Shown: positions 40,741 through 50,119, numbered from the stretch's first letter. The stretch is 64,000 nt of DNA from Flavimaribacter sp039888615 (GCA_039888615.1 JBDQQS010000003.1), one strand, 5' to 3'. Made by a program: numbers and translations. The notes: generated from the letters alone by a model not told the origin.

Positions 40741-41940
40741 TCAGGCGGGATTGACGCTGGCCGTTGTGCGGCGTCCGTCGAGCAGAGCTCTGAGCAGATG
40801 CTCGGCCTCGTCGGTGCGTTCGGTCCGCTCGATAAAGCCGCCGCCATAGACGCGCGCATTGTCCGCGTCGCTGGAATAAAGCACACAGGCCTGACCGGGA
40901 GCGACGCCGGCTTCGCCTTCCAGCAGCTCGACAACCAGCGCGCCGCCGGTATGCCAGGCTTTCGCCGGCGTCGGCGGCCGGGTGGAGCGCACCTTGGCGA
41001 AGCAGTCGAACCCGTTTTCGGGCAAATCGCTGACCGGACCGTCGCCGAGCCAGTTCACATCGCGCAGGATCAACCGGTGGGTCTCCAGCGCATCGCGCGG
41101 GCCAACCACCACCTTGGCTGTCGGCGCATCGAGATGCACCACGTAGAGCGGTTCGCCGACGGCGACGCCGATGCCCCGGCGCTGGCCGATCGTATAGTGC
41201 ATGATGCCGTCATGCGTGCCCAGCACCCGTCCGTCCATGTGCACGATGTCGCCGCTGCGGGCGGCTTCCGGCCGCAACCGCGCGATGATATCGGAATACT
41301 TGCCCTGGGGCACGAAGCAGATGTCCTGGCTTTCCGCCTTTTCGGCGACGCTCAATCCCATTTCAGCCGCAAGCCGGCGCGTCTCGGCCTTCGGCAGATC
41401 TCCGAGCGGAAACCGCAGATAATCGATCTGTTCCTGCGTCGTGGCGAACAGGAAATAGCTCTGGTCCTTGTCCGCGTCGAGCGGACGATAGAGCGCGCGA
41501 TGGGCGCCGTTCGGTCGCGAGCGGATATAATGGCCGGTCGCCAGCGCGTCGGCGCCGAGTTCCCGCGCGGTCTTCAAAAGATCGGCGAACTTGACCGTCT
41601 GGTTGCAGGCAATGCACGGAACCGGGGTTTCGCCGGCCACATAGCTTTCGGCAAAGGGATTGATGACGGCTTCGCGAAAGCGCTTCTCATAGTCGAGAAC
41701 GTAATGCGGAATGCCCAGCGTTTCAGCCACGCGGCGCGCATCGCCAATGTCCTGGCCGGCGCAGCACGAGCCGGCGCGATGCACGGCGGCGCCGTGATCG
41801 TAAAGCTGAAGCGTCACCCCGACCACATCGTAGCCCTGCCCCTTCAGGATGCCGGCCACCACCGAGGAATCAACGCCGCCGGACATGGCGACGACGACCC
41901 GGGTGTCTTCGGGGTTCTTGTCGAGATCGAGCGTATTCAC
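40741..41940 (-). CDS. mnmA: tRNA-specific 2-thiouridylase MnmA
   Basis: 399 residues from GTG 41940. PP-loop SGGVDSSVVAGILK, catalytic Cys in GSCCAGQDIGDARRV and PCIACNQTVKF, and the family blocks SQDICFVPQGKY and YTIGQRRGIG. It thiolates U34 of tRNA-Lys, -Glu and -Gln. A TTG at 41976 would add 12 residues; neither start has a strong RBS. It lies next to sciP, as in other Hyphomicrobiales. Confidence 0.93.
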   Translation of the reverse strand: MNTLDLDKNPEDTRVVVAMSGGVDSSVVAGILKGQGYDVVGVTLQLYDHGAAVHRAGSCCAGQDIGDARRVAETLGIPHYVLDYEKRFREAVINPFAESYVAGETPVPCIACNQTVKFADLLKTARELGADALATGHYIRSRPNGAHRALYRPLDADKDQSYFLFATTQEQIDYLRFPLGDLPKAETRRLAAEMGLSVAEKAESQDICFVPQGKYSDIIARLRPEAARSGDIVHMDGRVLGTHDGIMHYTIGQRRGIGVAVGEPLYVVHLDAPTAKVVVGPRDALETHRLILRDVNWLGDGPVSDLPENGFDCFAKVRSTRPPTPAKAWHTGGALVVELLEGEAGVAPGQACVLYSSDADNARVYGGGFIERTERTDEAEHLLRALLDGRRTTASVNPA

Positions 41941-42221
41941 TGTGCTACCCGCGTTCAAAGGCGTTGAAGGCGCCAATCAAGCTTCGTCCGGCCCGCCTTT
42001 GGCGCGGCCGGCATATGCGCAGACATATAGGCAATTGCCGGCTGTGCGGCAAGGACAGATGCAAAGGCTCGCGACGGGACCATGCCGGAACCGGCAGCTT
42101 TGACCGCCAGCAGCGATGCCTACAGGTTGTATTGAGTTGAGCCCTTTTGTTTAGACAATCTTTAATTCTCGGTTCGTATAGTGCTGTTCAAACAGGTCTT
42201 TGAGTAAGTGTAGAGAGTCCA

Positions 42222-42497
42222 ATGGCCGAAATGGTACGTCCAAGAATTAAATATGTTATCGGGCCCGATGGCAGCCCGTTGACGATTGCCGACCTTCCAC
42301 CGCCCTCGACCCGTCGATGGGTCATTCGCCGCAAGGCGGAAGTGGTGGCCGCAGTTCGCGGCGGCCTGCTCAGTCTCGAGGAAGCCTGCGAACGCTATAC
42401 GCTAACAGTTGAAGAATTTTTGTCCTGGCAGGCGTCGATCGACGCGCATGGCCTGGCCGGACTGCGCACCACGCGCATTCAGCAATACCGTCACTGA
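42222..42497 (+). CDS. sciP: SciP, small CtrA-inhibitory protein (DUF1153)
   Basis: 91 residues starting MAEMVRPRIKYVIGPDGSPL. The HTH-like core RWVIRRKAEVVAAVRGGLLSLEEACERY and VEEFLSWQ is the DUF1153/SciP signature. In Caulobacter SciP binds CtrA-regulated promoters and blocks CtrA-dependent transcription in G1. ctrA lies 1.4 kb downstream. A GAGTC (CcrM-type) site is 2 bp before the ATG. Confidence 0.93.
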   Translation: MAEMVRPRIKYVIGPDGSPLTIADLPPPSTRRWVIRRKAEVVAAVRGGLLSLEEACERYTLTVEEFLSWQASIDAHGLAGLRTTRIQQYRH

Positions 42498-43051
42498 CGA
42501 TTTAGAGGCCGCCCGGCCTCCTGCGGGGATGCGCGATCGGCTTGCGACGCCCGCAGCAGGGCGTGGCACATCGTAACCGTCAGCGTCGACGCGGCGTAAA
42601 ACCACAATCCGGGTTGGGTCAGAGCGCTCGCAACGCCGCTTGATTTCGCGGCGACGATCACCAGCGCCACCAGCAGAACGTCCATCATCGACCATTTCGA
42701 CATCAGGGGCACCAGGCTGTAGAGAAGGCCTCGCCTGCCCGAGCCCGCGCCGCCCAGGGCCTCCGCCGCCACGGCCATCAGCTTGATCACCGGAAAAACG
42801 ATCGAAAACGCCGCGACGAGGCCGGCCAGCAGAACATCTCCGCCGCTCCACAGCGAAGCGACGATCGCGACCAGCGACGGCGTTTCGGTAAAGAAGTAGA
42901 GTTTTTCGAACCGGACGAGCGGCAGGGTCAATCCGAGAGCCAGAAAAAACGGCCCCGCGATCAACAATATGGAAACGGGAATTCTGTAACGCACGCCTGT
43001 TGCCGCCTTCGGGATTGCCCGTTGCGGCACGAGCGCCGCGGCTGCAAACAA
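42491..43051 (-). CDS. Paraquat-inducible protein A (PqiA)-like membrane protein
   Basis: 186 residues with four hydrophobic segments. PqiA-domain pattern GLTLPLVRFEKLYFF, SLWSGGDVLLAGLVAAFSIV, FPVIKLM and MSKWSMMDVLLVALVI. Related proteins take part in lipid transport between the membranes. Its end overlaps the end of sciP by 7 bp (convergent). The start is unsure: TTG 43051 is the first possible start in frame. Confidence 0.8.
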   Translation of the reverse strand: MFAAAALVPQRAIPKAATGVRYRIPVSILLIAGPFFLALGLTLPLVRFEKLYFFTETPSLVAIVASLWSGGDVLLAGLVAAFSIVFPVIKLMAVAAEALGGAGSGRRGLLYSLVPLMSKWSMMDVLLVALVIVAAKSSGVASALTQPGLWFYAASTLTVTMCHALLRASQADRASPQEAGRPLNRQ

Positions 43052-43112
43052 GCATGGATCGGGCTGGAAGACCAGCCCGCTTTGCTTTGCCTAGGCTGTT
43101 GGCCGGGTTTGG

Positions 43113-43466
43113 CTACACCGCCTTGTTGCGACCGGCGCCGACGCGCTGGTCAAGCGCAGCGGCTTTCTCGAATTCGGCCTCGGCTTCTTCCACCGCCAGT
43201 TCCGCGGCGTCCTGCTGGACCTGCAATTCGCGAATGGACCCTTTGAGATTGTCTGCGCGCTGACGGGCGGCTTTCGCGAAGGTCGGGTAGGCGAAATGAG
43301 AGGGATCCGAGATACCCGCTTTCTTCTCTTCCGCTGCAATCTGATATTCCAGCTCGGCGGCCATTTTATCGAACTCCGACATCATGAGCTGGATCTGACC
43401 GAGTTGCCGACGCTTGTCATTAACCTGAAACTCCTTCAGGCGAAGAAGGCTCTCACTCGATTTCAT
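43113..43466 (-). CDS. fliJ: FliJ-like flagellar export chaperone/coiled-coil protein
   Basis: 117 residues starting MKSSESLLRLKEFQVNDKRR, all helical coiled coil. The N-terminal pattern and the position between sciP and ctrA match the FliJ-family protein of alphaproteobacteria, part of the flagellar type III export ATPase complex. GGGGAG is 8 bases before ATG 43466. No other flagellar genes are in the window. Confidence 0.75.
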   Translation of the reverse strand: MKSSESLLRLKEFQVNDKRRQLGQIQLMMSEFDKMAAELEYQIAAEEKKAGISDPSHFAYPTFAKAARQRADNLKGSIRELQVQQDAAELAVEEAEAEFEKAAALDQRVGAGRNKAV

Positions 43467-43647
43467 ACGCAATACTCCCCTGCACGCGAGACCCAGGAAC
43501 TCTACCCCGAAAAACGCACTAAAAAATTAACGGATCACCCCCGAAACTGGCGTCACGTCCGTTCACAAGGCCAATTTGGTAACCTTTCGTTTACGGACAT
43601 CGTTAATCATAGGTCACATCGCTTAAGGCGGGGTAAATGCTGTACGT

Positions 43648-43744
43648 GATTCTTTCCGTGCAAATTACGAATCCGCCGAATCAGTTAGAAGTGATTCTTA
43701 ATGTATCACTTCAGAGTCAGTGATTTGTGTTTTCGTTAGGAATC
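43648..43744. promoter_or_regulatory. Cluster of six GANTC (CcrM) sites upstream of ctrA
   Basis: GANTC occurs at 43648, 43669, 43678, 43693, 43715 and 43740, six in 97 bp. One per 256 bp is expected by chance at equal base frequencies. CcrM methylates GANTC in alphaproteobacteria, and in Caulobacter the methylation state of one ctrA promoter controls its firing. No perfect CtrA box (TTAA-N7-TTAAC) was found by eye in the 416-bp fliJ-ctrA gap. Confidence 0.75.
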
Positions 43745-43888
43745 AACATCTTAGGACGCAATGTTGACAAATCAATCTGCGGTTGCCATACAAAATTAGA
43801 CTTTGTTAACCATTTGGTGACATGGTGATGGGGCCGGTTCTTCGGCTTTCGGGGACGCGGTTGTCGGCGGCGGTACAAGGGGAAAACG

Positions 43889-44590
43889 ATGCGGGTACTA
43901 CTCATTGAAGACGATAGCGCTACCGCTCAGAGTATCGAACTGATGCTCAAATCGGAAAGCTTCAACGTCTACACCACCGATCTCGGTGAAGAAGGCGTCG
44001 ATCTCGGCAAACTGTATGATTACGACATCATCATGCTGGATCTGAACCTGCCGGACATGTCAGGTTATGAAGTATTGCGCACGTTACGCTTGTCGAAGGT
44101 CAAAACCCCGATCCTGATTCTGTCCGGCATGGCCGGCATCGAGGACAAGGTGCGCGGGCTGGGCTTCGGCGCCGACGACTACATGACGAAACCCTTTCAC
44201 AAGGACGAACTGGTCGCCCGCATTCACGCCATCGTTCGTCGCTCCAAGGGACACGCCCAGTCAGTCATCACCACTGGCGACCTGCTGGTCAACCTGGACG
44301 CCAAGACGGTTGAGGTCAGCGGGCAGCGCGTGCACCTCACCGGCAAGGAATATCAGATGCTGGAGCTGCTTTCCCTGAGAAAGGGCACGACGTTGACCAA
44401 GGAAATGTTCCTTAACCACCTCTATGGCGGCATGGATGAGCCTGAACTCAAGATCATTGACGTGTTCATCTGTAAACTGCGCAAGAAGCTCGCCACTGCG
44501 GCGGAAGGGCGCAATTACATCGAGACCGTTTGGGGACGCGGTTACGTGCTTCGCGAACCGGACGAAGACGAGATTCTCGAAAGCGCCTGA
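43889..44590 (+). CDS. ctrA: Cell-cycle master response regulator CtrA
   Basis: 233 residues starting MRVLLIEDDSATAQSIELML. OmpR-type receiver with phospho-Asp in YDIIMLDLNLPDMSGYE and C-terminal winged helix (GKEYQMLELLSLRKGTTLTK, FICKLRKKL, ETVWGRGYVL). This is near-universal CtrA sequence. It controls replication start, division, flagella and pili. AAGGGGAAAACG precedes the ATG. A strong terminator separates it from convergent chpT. Confidence 0.97.
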   Translation: MRVLLIEDDSATAQSIELMLKSESFNVYTTDLGEEGVDLGKLYDYDIIMLDLNLPDMSGYEVLRTLRLSKVKTPILILSGMAGIEDKVRGLGFGADDYMTKPFHKDELVARIHAIVRRSKGHAQSVITTGDLLVNLDAKTVEVSGQRVHLTGKEYQMLELLSLRKGTTLTKEMFLNHLYGGMDEPELKIIDVFICKLRKKLATAAEGRNYIETVWGRGYVLREPDEDEILESA

Positions 44591-44619
44591 CCATCCGTTA
44601 ATCGGCTCATAAAAACAGC

Positions 44620-44644
44620 AACGCCTCCGCATAGCGGAGGCGTT
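44620..44644. terminator. Bidirectional terminator between ctrA and chpT
   Basis: AACGCCTCCGC / GCGGAGGCGTT with an ATA loop. A-rich sequence precedes it and TTTT follows, so it can act on both strands. Confidence 0.88.
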
Positions 44645-44681
44645 TTGCATTCGGGCCTGAAGCTAACAAGCCTCTGATTTT

Positions 44682-45317
44682 TCAGGTAACTTTGAAGACA
44701 ATCTCTTCGGGTCCGGCTACGGTTTCGATATGCATGCCACATTCCTCGGCAAGCAATACCGTGTAATAGAGCTGGATGCTGTGGGCGTCGACCGCCTCTT
44801 CGTTGCGGCCGTTGCACAACTCGATGAATTTCGCCGACAGTCGCACCATCTTGCCACGCGCCGTCAGTGAAAAGCGCGGTTCCGTCTCGAGGTCCTCGAG
44901 CACGATATCGATCGTGCCGCCGCGCGGAATGGCGCCGTAGGCGACCAGAAAGAGATTGAGCAGCAGCTTGACCTTGTTCTTGGGAACGATCGCGCGCGCG
45001 CCCGTCCACGTCACCTCGGTTTTCGAATCGGCGCGCGCGAAATCGACGGCGGCCTTTTCAGCCTCTCCCGTGTCAATCGACGCGCCGACGGACCCGGAAG
45101 CGCCGAAGGCGAGCCTGGCGAATTTCAACCGGACCGACGCGTTGTGAGCGCTGGACCGGATCAGATCCATCGCATCATCATCGGCGCCGCCTTCGTCGAG
45201 CAATTCCAGCCCGTTGCTAATCGCCCCGACCGGCGAGATGATATCGTGACACACGCGACTGCACAGCAACGCGGCCAGATCTGGACCAGACAAATTAAGA
45301 CTTGGATTTATCGACAT
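44682..45317 (-). CDS. chpT: Histidine phosphotransferase ChpT
   Basis: 211 residues starting MSINPSLNLSGPDLAALLCS. The phospho-His motif is SRVCHDIISPVGAISNGLELL and a degenerate Bergerat-like C-terminal domain follows (DUF2328). ChpT passes phosphate from CckA to CtrA and CpdR. It is convergent with ctrA here, so target and donor are side by side. Confidence 0.93.
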   Translation of the reverse strand: MSINPSLNLSGPDLAALLCSRVCHDIISPVGAISNGLELLDEGGADDDAMDLIRSSAHNASVRLKFARLAFGASGSVGASIDTGEAEKAAVDFARADSKTEVTWTGARAIVPKNKVKLLLNLFLVAYGAIPRGGTIDIVLEDLETEPRFSLTARGKMVRLSAKFIELCNGRNEEAVDAHSIQLYYTVLLAEECGMHIETVAGPEEIVFKVT

Positions 45318-45482
45318 ACTTCGCCCCTAAGAATTGCTGACGCCTCTGCCGACATGCAGATATTGCAGCTCCGTTGCGGGTCGCCATAATGACAACACAT
45401 TTGGTAAACGGATAATTAATATCAATGCGCCATTATCTCCGCGATTCGCAAGGTGTCGAGAAGGTTTCGTCGGAGATTCACA

Positions 45483-46082
45483 ATGAGAATGACCCTTCAA
45501 CTGTTTTCGAAGGCGGTAATTCAGGTAATTGGCGCTGTTTTTCTTCTCCTGGCTGCATCATGGCCAGCTTCCGCGCAGCAATATCAGCAACAGACTTCCC
45601 CCGGCTACACGGTCGAGGAAGTGCAGCGGGCCGGAGAGCAGTTCTTCGGCAGTGCGACGGACGGCCTTGCCCGTGTCGTCGAGCGCGCATTTGAGCGGTA
45701 TGGCCTGCCAAACGGATATATTCTCGGTCAGGAAGGCTCCGGCGCATTTTTTGGCGGCCTGACCTATGGAGAGGGCCAGCTCTACACGAAGAACGCCGGC
45801 GAACACACGATGTTCTGGCAGGGTCCTTCCGTCGGGTTTGATTGGGGCGGACAGGGCAGCCAGGTCATGATGCTGGTCTACGATCTCAATTCGGTCAACG
45901 ACATCTATGGTCGGTTCGCCGGAGCAAGCGGCCAGGCCTACGCTGTGGCCGGCGCTGGAATGACCGTCCTCCAGGGCGGCAGGGTCATCGTCGTGCCCAT
46001 CAGGACGGGGCTTGGCGTGCGCGTCGGTCTCAACCTGGGATATCTGAAGATGACCGGCGAACCGACTTGGAACCCCTTCTGA
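45483..46082 (+). CDS. eipA: Envelope integrity protein EipA (DUF1134)
   Basis: 199 residues with a signal peptide (cleavage near ASAQQYQ). DUF1134 pattern: YGLPNGYILGQEGSGAFFGG, LTYGEGQLYTKNAG and FWQGPSVGFDWGGQGSQVMM. In Brucella EipA is a periplasmic protein needed for cell-envelope integrity and division. GGAG precedes ATG 45483; a GTG at 45453 would spoil the signal peptide. It is divergent from chpT. Confidence 0.88.
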   Translation: MRMTLQLFSKAVIQVIGAVFLLLAASWPASAQQYQQQTSPGYTVEEVQRAGEQFFGSATDGLARVVERAFERYGLPNGYILGQEGSGAFFGGLTYGEGQLYTKNAGEHTMFWQGPSVGFDWGGQGSQVMMLVYDLNSVNDIYGRFAGASGQAYAVAGAGMTVLQGGRVIVVPIRTGLGVRVGLNLGYLKMTGEPTWNPF

Positions 46083-46218
46083 GCAAGGATTTGCCGGCGA
46101 TTTCGCCGCTTGACGATCGTCGCCCGCACTTGCGTGCAAACCCACGACAGGCTACGAATTCGCCGCGCCGGCGTCTGATGGCCGGCCATGGCGCGGCCAT
46201 GCTTCCTGGACGAACGGC

Positions 46219-47766
46219 GTGATTGAATTTCTGCTCATATTCGGATTCGGTTTTCTGGTCGCGGTCCTGCTGACCATTCTGGTCGCGCCCGCCATATACG
46301 GACGCATCGTGAAACTCACCGAAGACCGCATGAAGGCCACTGTGCCGCTGAATATCGCGGAGGTCAGAGGCAAGGCGGACCTTGCCCGCGCCGCCTATGC
46401 AAGCGAGAACGCCAAGCTTGCGAGCGATCTTGACAGGCAAGTCGAGATCTCGACCCGGGCCCGCATCAAGGCGGACCGGCTTCAGGCAGACCTGGCGCAA
46501 CTGGCTGGCGGAAAGCAGGAAGCCGAGCAGAACATTCAGACATTGTCCAATGAGGCGGATCGGTTGCGCCTGGAAATCCACGCCAAACAGGAAGCGATCA
46601 ACACGCTCGGGCGGGACCTTCAGGAACTCGACCGGATCCGCAGAACCGGCGAACGCGAAATAGCGCAGATGCGCAACGACCTGATCGCCGCCTCGACAGA
46701 GATCGAAAACCTGCGGATCGATCTTGCCACTTCGGCCACCGAAACCGTTAATCTCAACGCCGAGATCGCGACGGAACGGGACCGCCGGCATCGAACGGAA
46801 AAAGAACTCGATTCTCTGAATGACATGCTGAAGGAAATCGAGGCAAAACTCGGCAAGGAGCAGGACGAACACAACGAAGCCCGCATCAATCTGAGCGCGG
46901 CCCTGTCTTCTCTCTACAATAGCGAGGAAGAGGTAAGGCAGGCGGAAAAGGAATCGGCGAAAAAATCCGAAGACCTTGGCGAAGCGCGCCGGCAGCATGA
47001 ATCAAACCTCCAGCAATTGCTGGAATACGAAGCTGAAGTCGGGCGATTGACGGAACGCTACGAAGGCTCGCAATCAACGCTGCAGGCGACGAAGGCCAGC
47101 CTCCAGGAATTGCGCGAGACGGTGAGCCAGCTTCAAGAAGAGCGCGATGCGCAGCAAAGGGAGCTGGAAGCCGGCCACAGGATGATCGCCACGCTTGAAG
47201 AGGCGCTGGCCGCCGAGGAAGCGCGCTCCGGCAAACTCGCACGGCGCGTTACGCAAATGGCTGATGAAGTCGAGACGAGCAACACGACAACGTCCGACGC
47301 GCCCGCTGCGAACGCCTTGACTGCGGACGCCGCCGCTTCGAATTTGTCAACCGAGCCAGAGCAGTCTGCAGACGAAGGGCGAAACGCCGCCTTCGGCGTC
47401 ATCGGGCGAGCACAGAACTTCCTGACGAAGGCCGTAAAACCGGGAGCGATGGACAACCCGATGGTCGCCAACAGCAATGCAAGATCGGAAGCCGCCGAAT
47501 ATGCCGAACTCCAGCAGCAACAGGCGGCGCTGGCGGACAAACTGAAATCAGCCGACGCAGGCGCGGATGAAGACGCGTTGCGGGAAGAAATGGCGGGAAT
47601 CGCAGCGCGGGTGGTCGCCCTTGCGGGACGTCGCGAGGAAGAAGGCTCCGCCATCCTGGCGTTGCTTGCCGACGAGATGAAGAAAGGGCCGGAAGCCGCC
47701 GATGGCCCGAAACGCACGAGCCTTGCCGATCGCGCGCGCGCCGAACTCAAAAATCAACAGGTCTGA
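46219..47766 (+). CDS. Single-pass membrane protein with long coiled coil
   Basis: 515 residues from GTG 46219. One N-terminal helix (FLLIFGFGFLVAVLLTILVA) is followed by about 330 residues of heptad-rich coiled coil (about 40-375) and an Ala/Ser-rich C-terminus with a second short helical part. No enzymatic motif is seen. The organisation suggests a structural or scaffolding envelope protein conserved near the CtrA cluster. It ends 33 bp before the convergent methyltransferase gene. Confidence 0.75.
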   Translation: MIEFLLIFGFGFLVAVLLTILVAPAIYGRIVKLTEDRMKATVPLNIAEVRGKADLARAAYASENAKLASDLDRQVEISTRARIKADRLQADLAQLAGGKQEAEQNIQTLSNEADRLRLEIHAKQEAINTLGRDLQELDRIRRTGEREIAQMRNDLIAASTEIENLRIDLATSATETVNLNAEIATERDRRHRTEKELDSLNDMLKEIEAKLGKEQDEHNEARINLSAALSSLYNSEEEVRQAEKESAKKSEDLGEARRQHESNLQQLLEYEAEVGRLTERYEGSQSTLQATKASLQELRETVSQLQEERDAQQRELEAGHRMIATLEEALAAEEARSGKLARRVTQMADEVETSNTTTSDAPAANALTADAAASNLSTEPEQSADEGRNAAFGVIGRAQNFLTKAVKPGAMDNPMVANSNARSEAAEYAELQQQQAALADKLKSADAGADEDALREEMAGIAARVVALAGRREEEGSAILALLADEMKKGPEAADGPKRTSLADRARAELKNQQV

Positions 47767-47799
47767 ACTGTCTGCCAACGGCTGATTCCAAGGGCCACA

Positions 47800-48627
47800 T
47801 CAGCCGACGCGATCGCCATGCCCCGACAGACAGAACATTGCAATCGCCGCCGCCGTCGCGACGTTGAGGCTGTCGAACTCTGAAGACTGCGGAATTCTGA
47901 CCGATCCTATGCTCTCCATCAGGGATTTCGGAAGCCCCTCGCCTTCCGTGCCGACCAGCAACGCCTTGCGACCCTTCGGTTCAATATCCATTATCGAGAC
48001 CTTGCCGCCAGGCGAGAGCGCGAGAATGTCGAACCCTGATTTGTCCAACACATCAATAATTTCCCCAATATCGCCGCCTCGGACATAGGGCACAGTCAAC
48101 GCGGCCCCGACCGAAACCCGGATCGATTTGCGATACAGTGGATCGCAGCACTGCCCGTCGAGGCAAACCAAATCGGCCGAGAAGGCGGCCGCATTGCGAA
48201 ATAGGCTCCCGAGATTGTCGTGGTTGGAAATGGCGTTGCAGGCGAGCACAAGAGCGTCTTCAGGCAGGTTCGCGACAGCTTTTCGAAAGTCCGGCGCCGC
48301 ATGCGCGCGGCCAACTGCAAGCACGCCTCGGTGCATGGGAAAGCCGGCGATGCTGTCCATCACGTCGGCATTGCACACCATCACCGGAATTTCAGCGGCG
48401 AATTCTGAAAGCACGTCCGCCATGCCGGCGACCCGGTTTTCAAGCAGCAGAATTTTCTGCGCGGTGAAATGACTGGACCGGGCGAGCATGCGCAAGACTA
48501 CCCGGCCCTCGGCAATGAACAGTCCCTGCCGGCCGACAAGGTCGCGTTCCCTTATGTCTCGAAATTCGGCGACGCGATCATCTCCGGCGTCGGTGATCGG
48601 GATCAACGGCTGCCGGATCGTAATCAT
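47800..48627 (-). CDS. TrmH/SpoU-family RNA methyltransferase
   Basis: 275 residues of the SPOUT class. N-terminal substrate-binding part ends with MHRGVLAVGRA. Motif 1 is NAISNHDNLGSLFRNAAAF; motifs 2 and 3 are ALLVGTEGEGLPKSLME and VRIPQSSEFDSLNVATAAAI, which form the SAM-binding knot. It methylates a tRNA or rRNA ribose. Its ATG overlaps the stop of the upstream small membrane-protein gene (ATGA). Confidence 0.9.
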   Translation of the reverse strand: MITIRQPLIPITDAGDDRVAEFRDIRERDLVGRQGLFIAEGRVVLRMLARSSHFTAQKILLLENRVAGMADVLSEFAAEIPVMVCNADVMDSIAGFPMHRGVLAVGRAHAAPDFRKAVANLPEDALVLACNAISNHDNLGSLFRNAAAFSADLVCLDGQCCDPLYRKSIRVSVGAALTVPYVRGGDIGEIIDVLDKSGFDILALSPGGKVSIMDIEPKGRKALLVGTEGEGLPKSLMESIGSVRIPQSSEFDSLNVATAAAIAMFCLSGHGDRVG

Positions 48628-49004
48628 TTCAGGTCGATGACCGCGACGATCCGCGCATGACCGATATCGTAGAGCAGTACCTGGCTCGCTCCGTCCGCCG
48701 ACTGGCCGTAAAAAAGCAACAAACCGCCATTCATGCTCACCTGGGTCACGTCGAAACCGTCCGGCAGATCCGCTTCCACTTCCAGACGACCTTCCGCAGG
48801 AAATTGCAGATCGCTGGCGGCGGTCACCATCACGTCCCGGTCGTTCGACATTATCTTGTAGACAACACCGGCCAGAACCGCCATCAACCCGATAAACATG
48901 ATGCCAATGGAAATACCGAGCAGCCGGACCATTTTCCGGCGCACCTTCTCCATCTCGGGATCAAGTGGTTTTTCGTCCTGTTCGTCCGGATGGGTTTCCG
49001 ACAT
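48624..49004 (-). CDS. Small single-pass membrane protein conserved in Hyphomicrobiales
   Basis: 126 residues. An acidic N-terminus with Lys/Arg (MSETHPDEQDEKPLDPEMEK) leads into one helix (LLGISIGIMFIGLMAVLAGV). A C-terminal ~70-residue domain on the other side ends LLLYDIGHARIVAVIDLK. Function unknown. It is translationally coupled to the RNA methyltransferase and divergent from the rluD-like gene with only 29 bp between the starts. Confidence 0.75.
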   Translation of the reverse strand: MSETHPDEQDEKPLDPEMEKVRRKMVRLLGISIGIMFIGLMAVLAGVVYKIMSNDRDVMVTAASDLQFPAEGRLEVEADLPDGFDVTQVSMNGGLLLFYGQSADGASQVLLYDIGHARIVAVIDLK

Positions 49005-49033
49005 AATGGCCTCGTTTGTATGCGGCAGCGTGA

Positions 49034-50074
49034 ATGAAAGAACCCTTTACCCAAGCCGGCGCCCGGATGAAAGTGCTGACAGCGGATGAAAACGCCGCCG
49101 GACGCATCGACGCGTGGATTGCGGCGAGCGTTGACGGCGATTTGTCGCGCAGCCGAATCAAGGCGCTGATCCTGGAAGGCGCAGTCACCATCGGCGGCGC
49201 GGCGGTGACAGAGGCGAAGCATCGCATAAAGCCTGGCGACATCGTCGAGATAAACCTGCCGGAACCGGAAGACGCCAACCCGGCGCCGCAAGACATTCCC
49301 ATCGATGTCCTTCATGAGGACGACGATATTATTGTCGTTTCAAAGCCCGCCGGTCTTGTCGTTCATCCCGGCGCCGGAAACGCGTCGGGAACGCTCGTCA
49401 ATGCGCTCATTCATCATTGCGGCCGGTCTCTGTCGGGTATCGGAGGCGTACGCCGTCCAGGCATCGTGCACCGTCTCGACAAGAATACGAGCGGCGTCAT
49501 GGTTGTGGCCAAGAACGATGCGGCGCATCGTCACCTGTCGGAGCAATTCGCCGATCACGGTCGCAGCGGCGCGCTCCAACGCGCCTACCTGGCTTATGTC
49601 TGGGGAACGCCTGCGCCTTGGAAAGGCGTTGTCGATGCGCCGCTCGGACGCGCTGCAAGCGACCGGACCAAACGCGAGGTCAAACGCACGTTGTCGGCCG
49701 ACAGCCGTCACGCAGTCACGCATTACAGCGTTGTCGAACGTTTCGGCGACAATTCGGACGCGATCGCCTCCCTTGTCGAGTGCCGGCTTGAAACCGGGCG
49801 AACCCACCAGATCCGTGTCCACATGGCCCATATCGGCCATCCGGTGATCGGCGACAGCGAGTACGGATCGGCCTATCTCACGAAAGCCAACCTGCTGCCT
49901 GCGGAAACGGCAGCCATTGTGCGCGGGCTCGGCCGCCAAGCTCTCCACGCCTATCTCCTGGAATTCGAGCACCCGAAAACAGGCAAGCTGATGCATTTCA
50001 AGGCGCCGCTGCCGCCTGACCTGCAGAAACTCGGTGATTCTTTGCAGGCTGCGGGCCGTATTGACGCCTCATAA
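49034..50074 (+). CDS. rluD: RluA-family 23S rRNA pseudouridine synthase, RluD type
   Basis: 346 residues. An N-terminal S4-type RNA-binding domain (RSRIKALILEGAVTIGG) is followed by the catalytic domain with the Asp motif IVHRLDKNTSGVMVVAK, IVVSKPAGLVVHPGAGN and RLETGRTHQIRVHMA. It has RluD length. An alternative ATG at 49067 would lose only the first 11 residues. It lies 160 bp upstream of rpoH, a gene order seen in related genomes. Confidence 0.88.
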   Translation: MKEPFTQAGARMKVLTADENAAGRIDAWIAASVDGDLSRSRIKALILEGAVTIGGAAVTEAKHRIKPGDIVEINLPEPEDANPAPQDIPIDVLHEDDDIIVVSKPAGLVVHPGAGNASGTLVNALIHHCGRSLSGIGGVRRPGIVHRLDKNTSGVMVVAKNDAAHRHLSEQFADHGRSGALQRAYLAYVWGTPAPWKGVVDAPLGRAASDRTKREVKRTLSADSRHAVTHYSVVERFGDNSDAIASLVECRLETGRTHQIRVHMAHIGHPVIGDSEYGSAYLTKANLLPAETAAIVRGLGRQALHAYLLEFEHPKTGKLMHFKAPLPPDLQKLGDSLQAAGRIDAS

Positions 50075-50119
50075 TTGATTCAAACTAAACCGGCAGACAG
50101 TTCCGCCTTTTTACAAAAG

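Noticed and set aside
43473..43888. Canonical CtrA box upstream of ctrA
   Set aside because: Several TTAA and TTAAC pieces occur, but none with the 7-bp spacing of TTAA-N7-TTAAC by eye.
47800..48472. Forward open frames opposite the TrmH-type gene
   Set aside because: Low-complexity Arg/Ser-rich shadows with no RBS.
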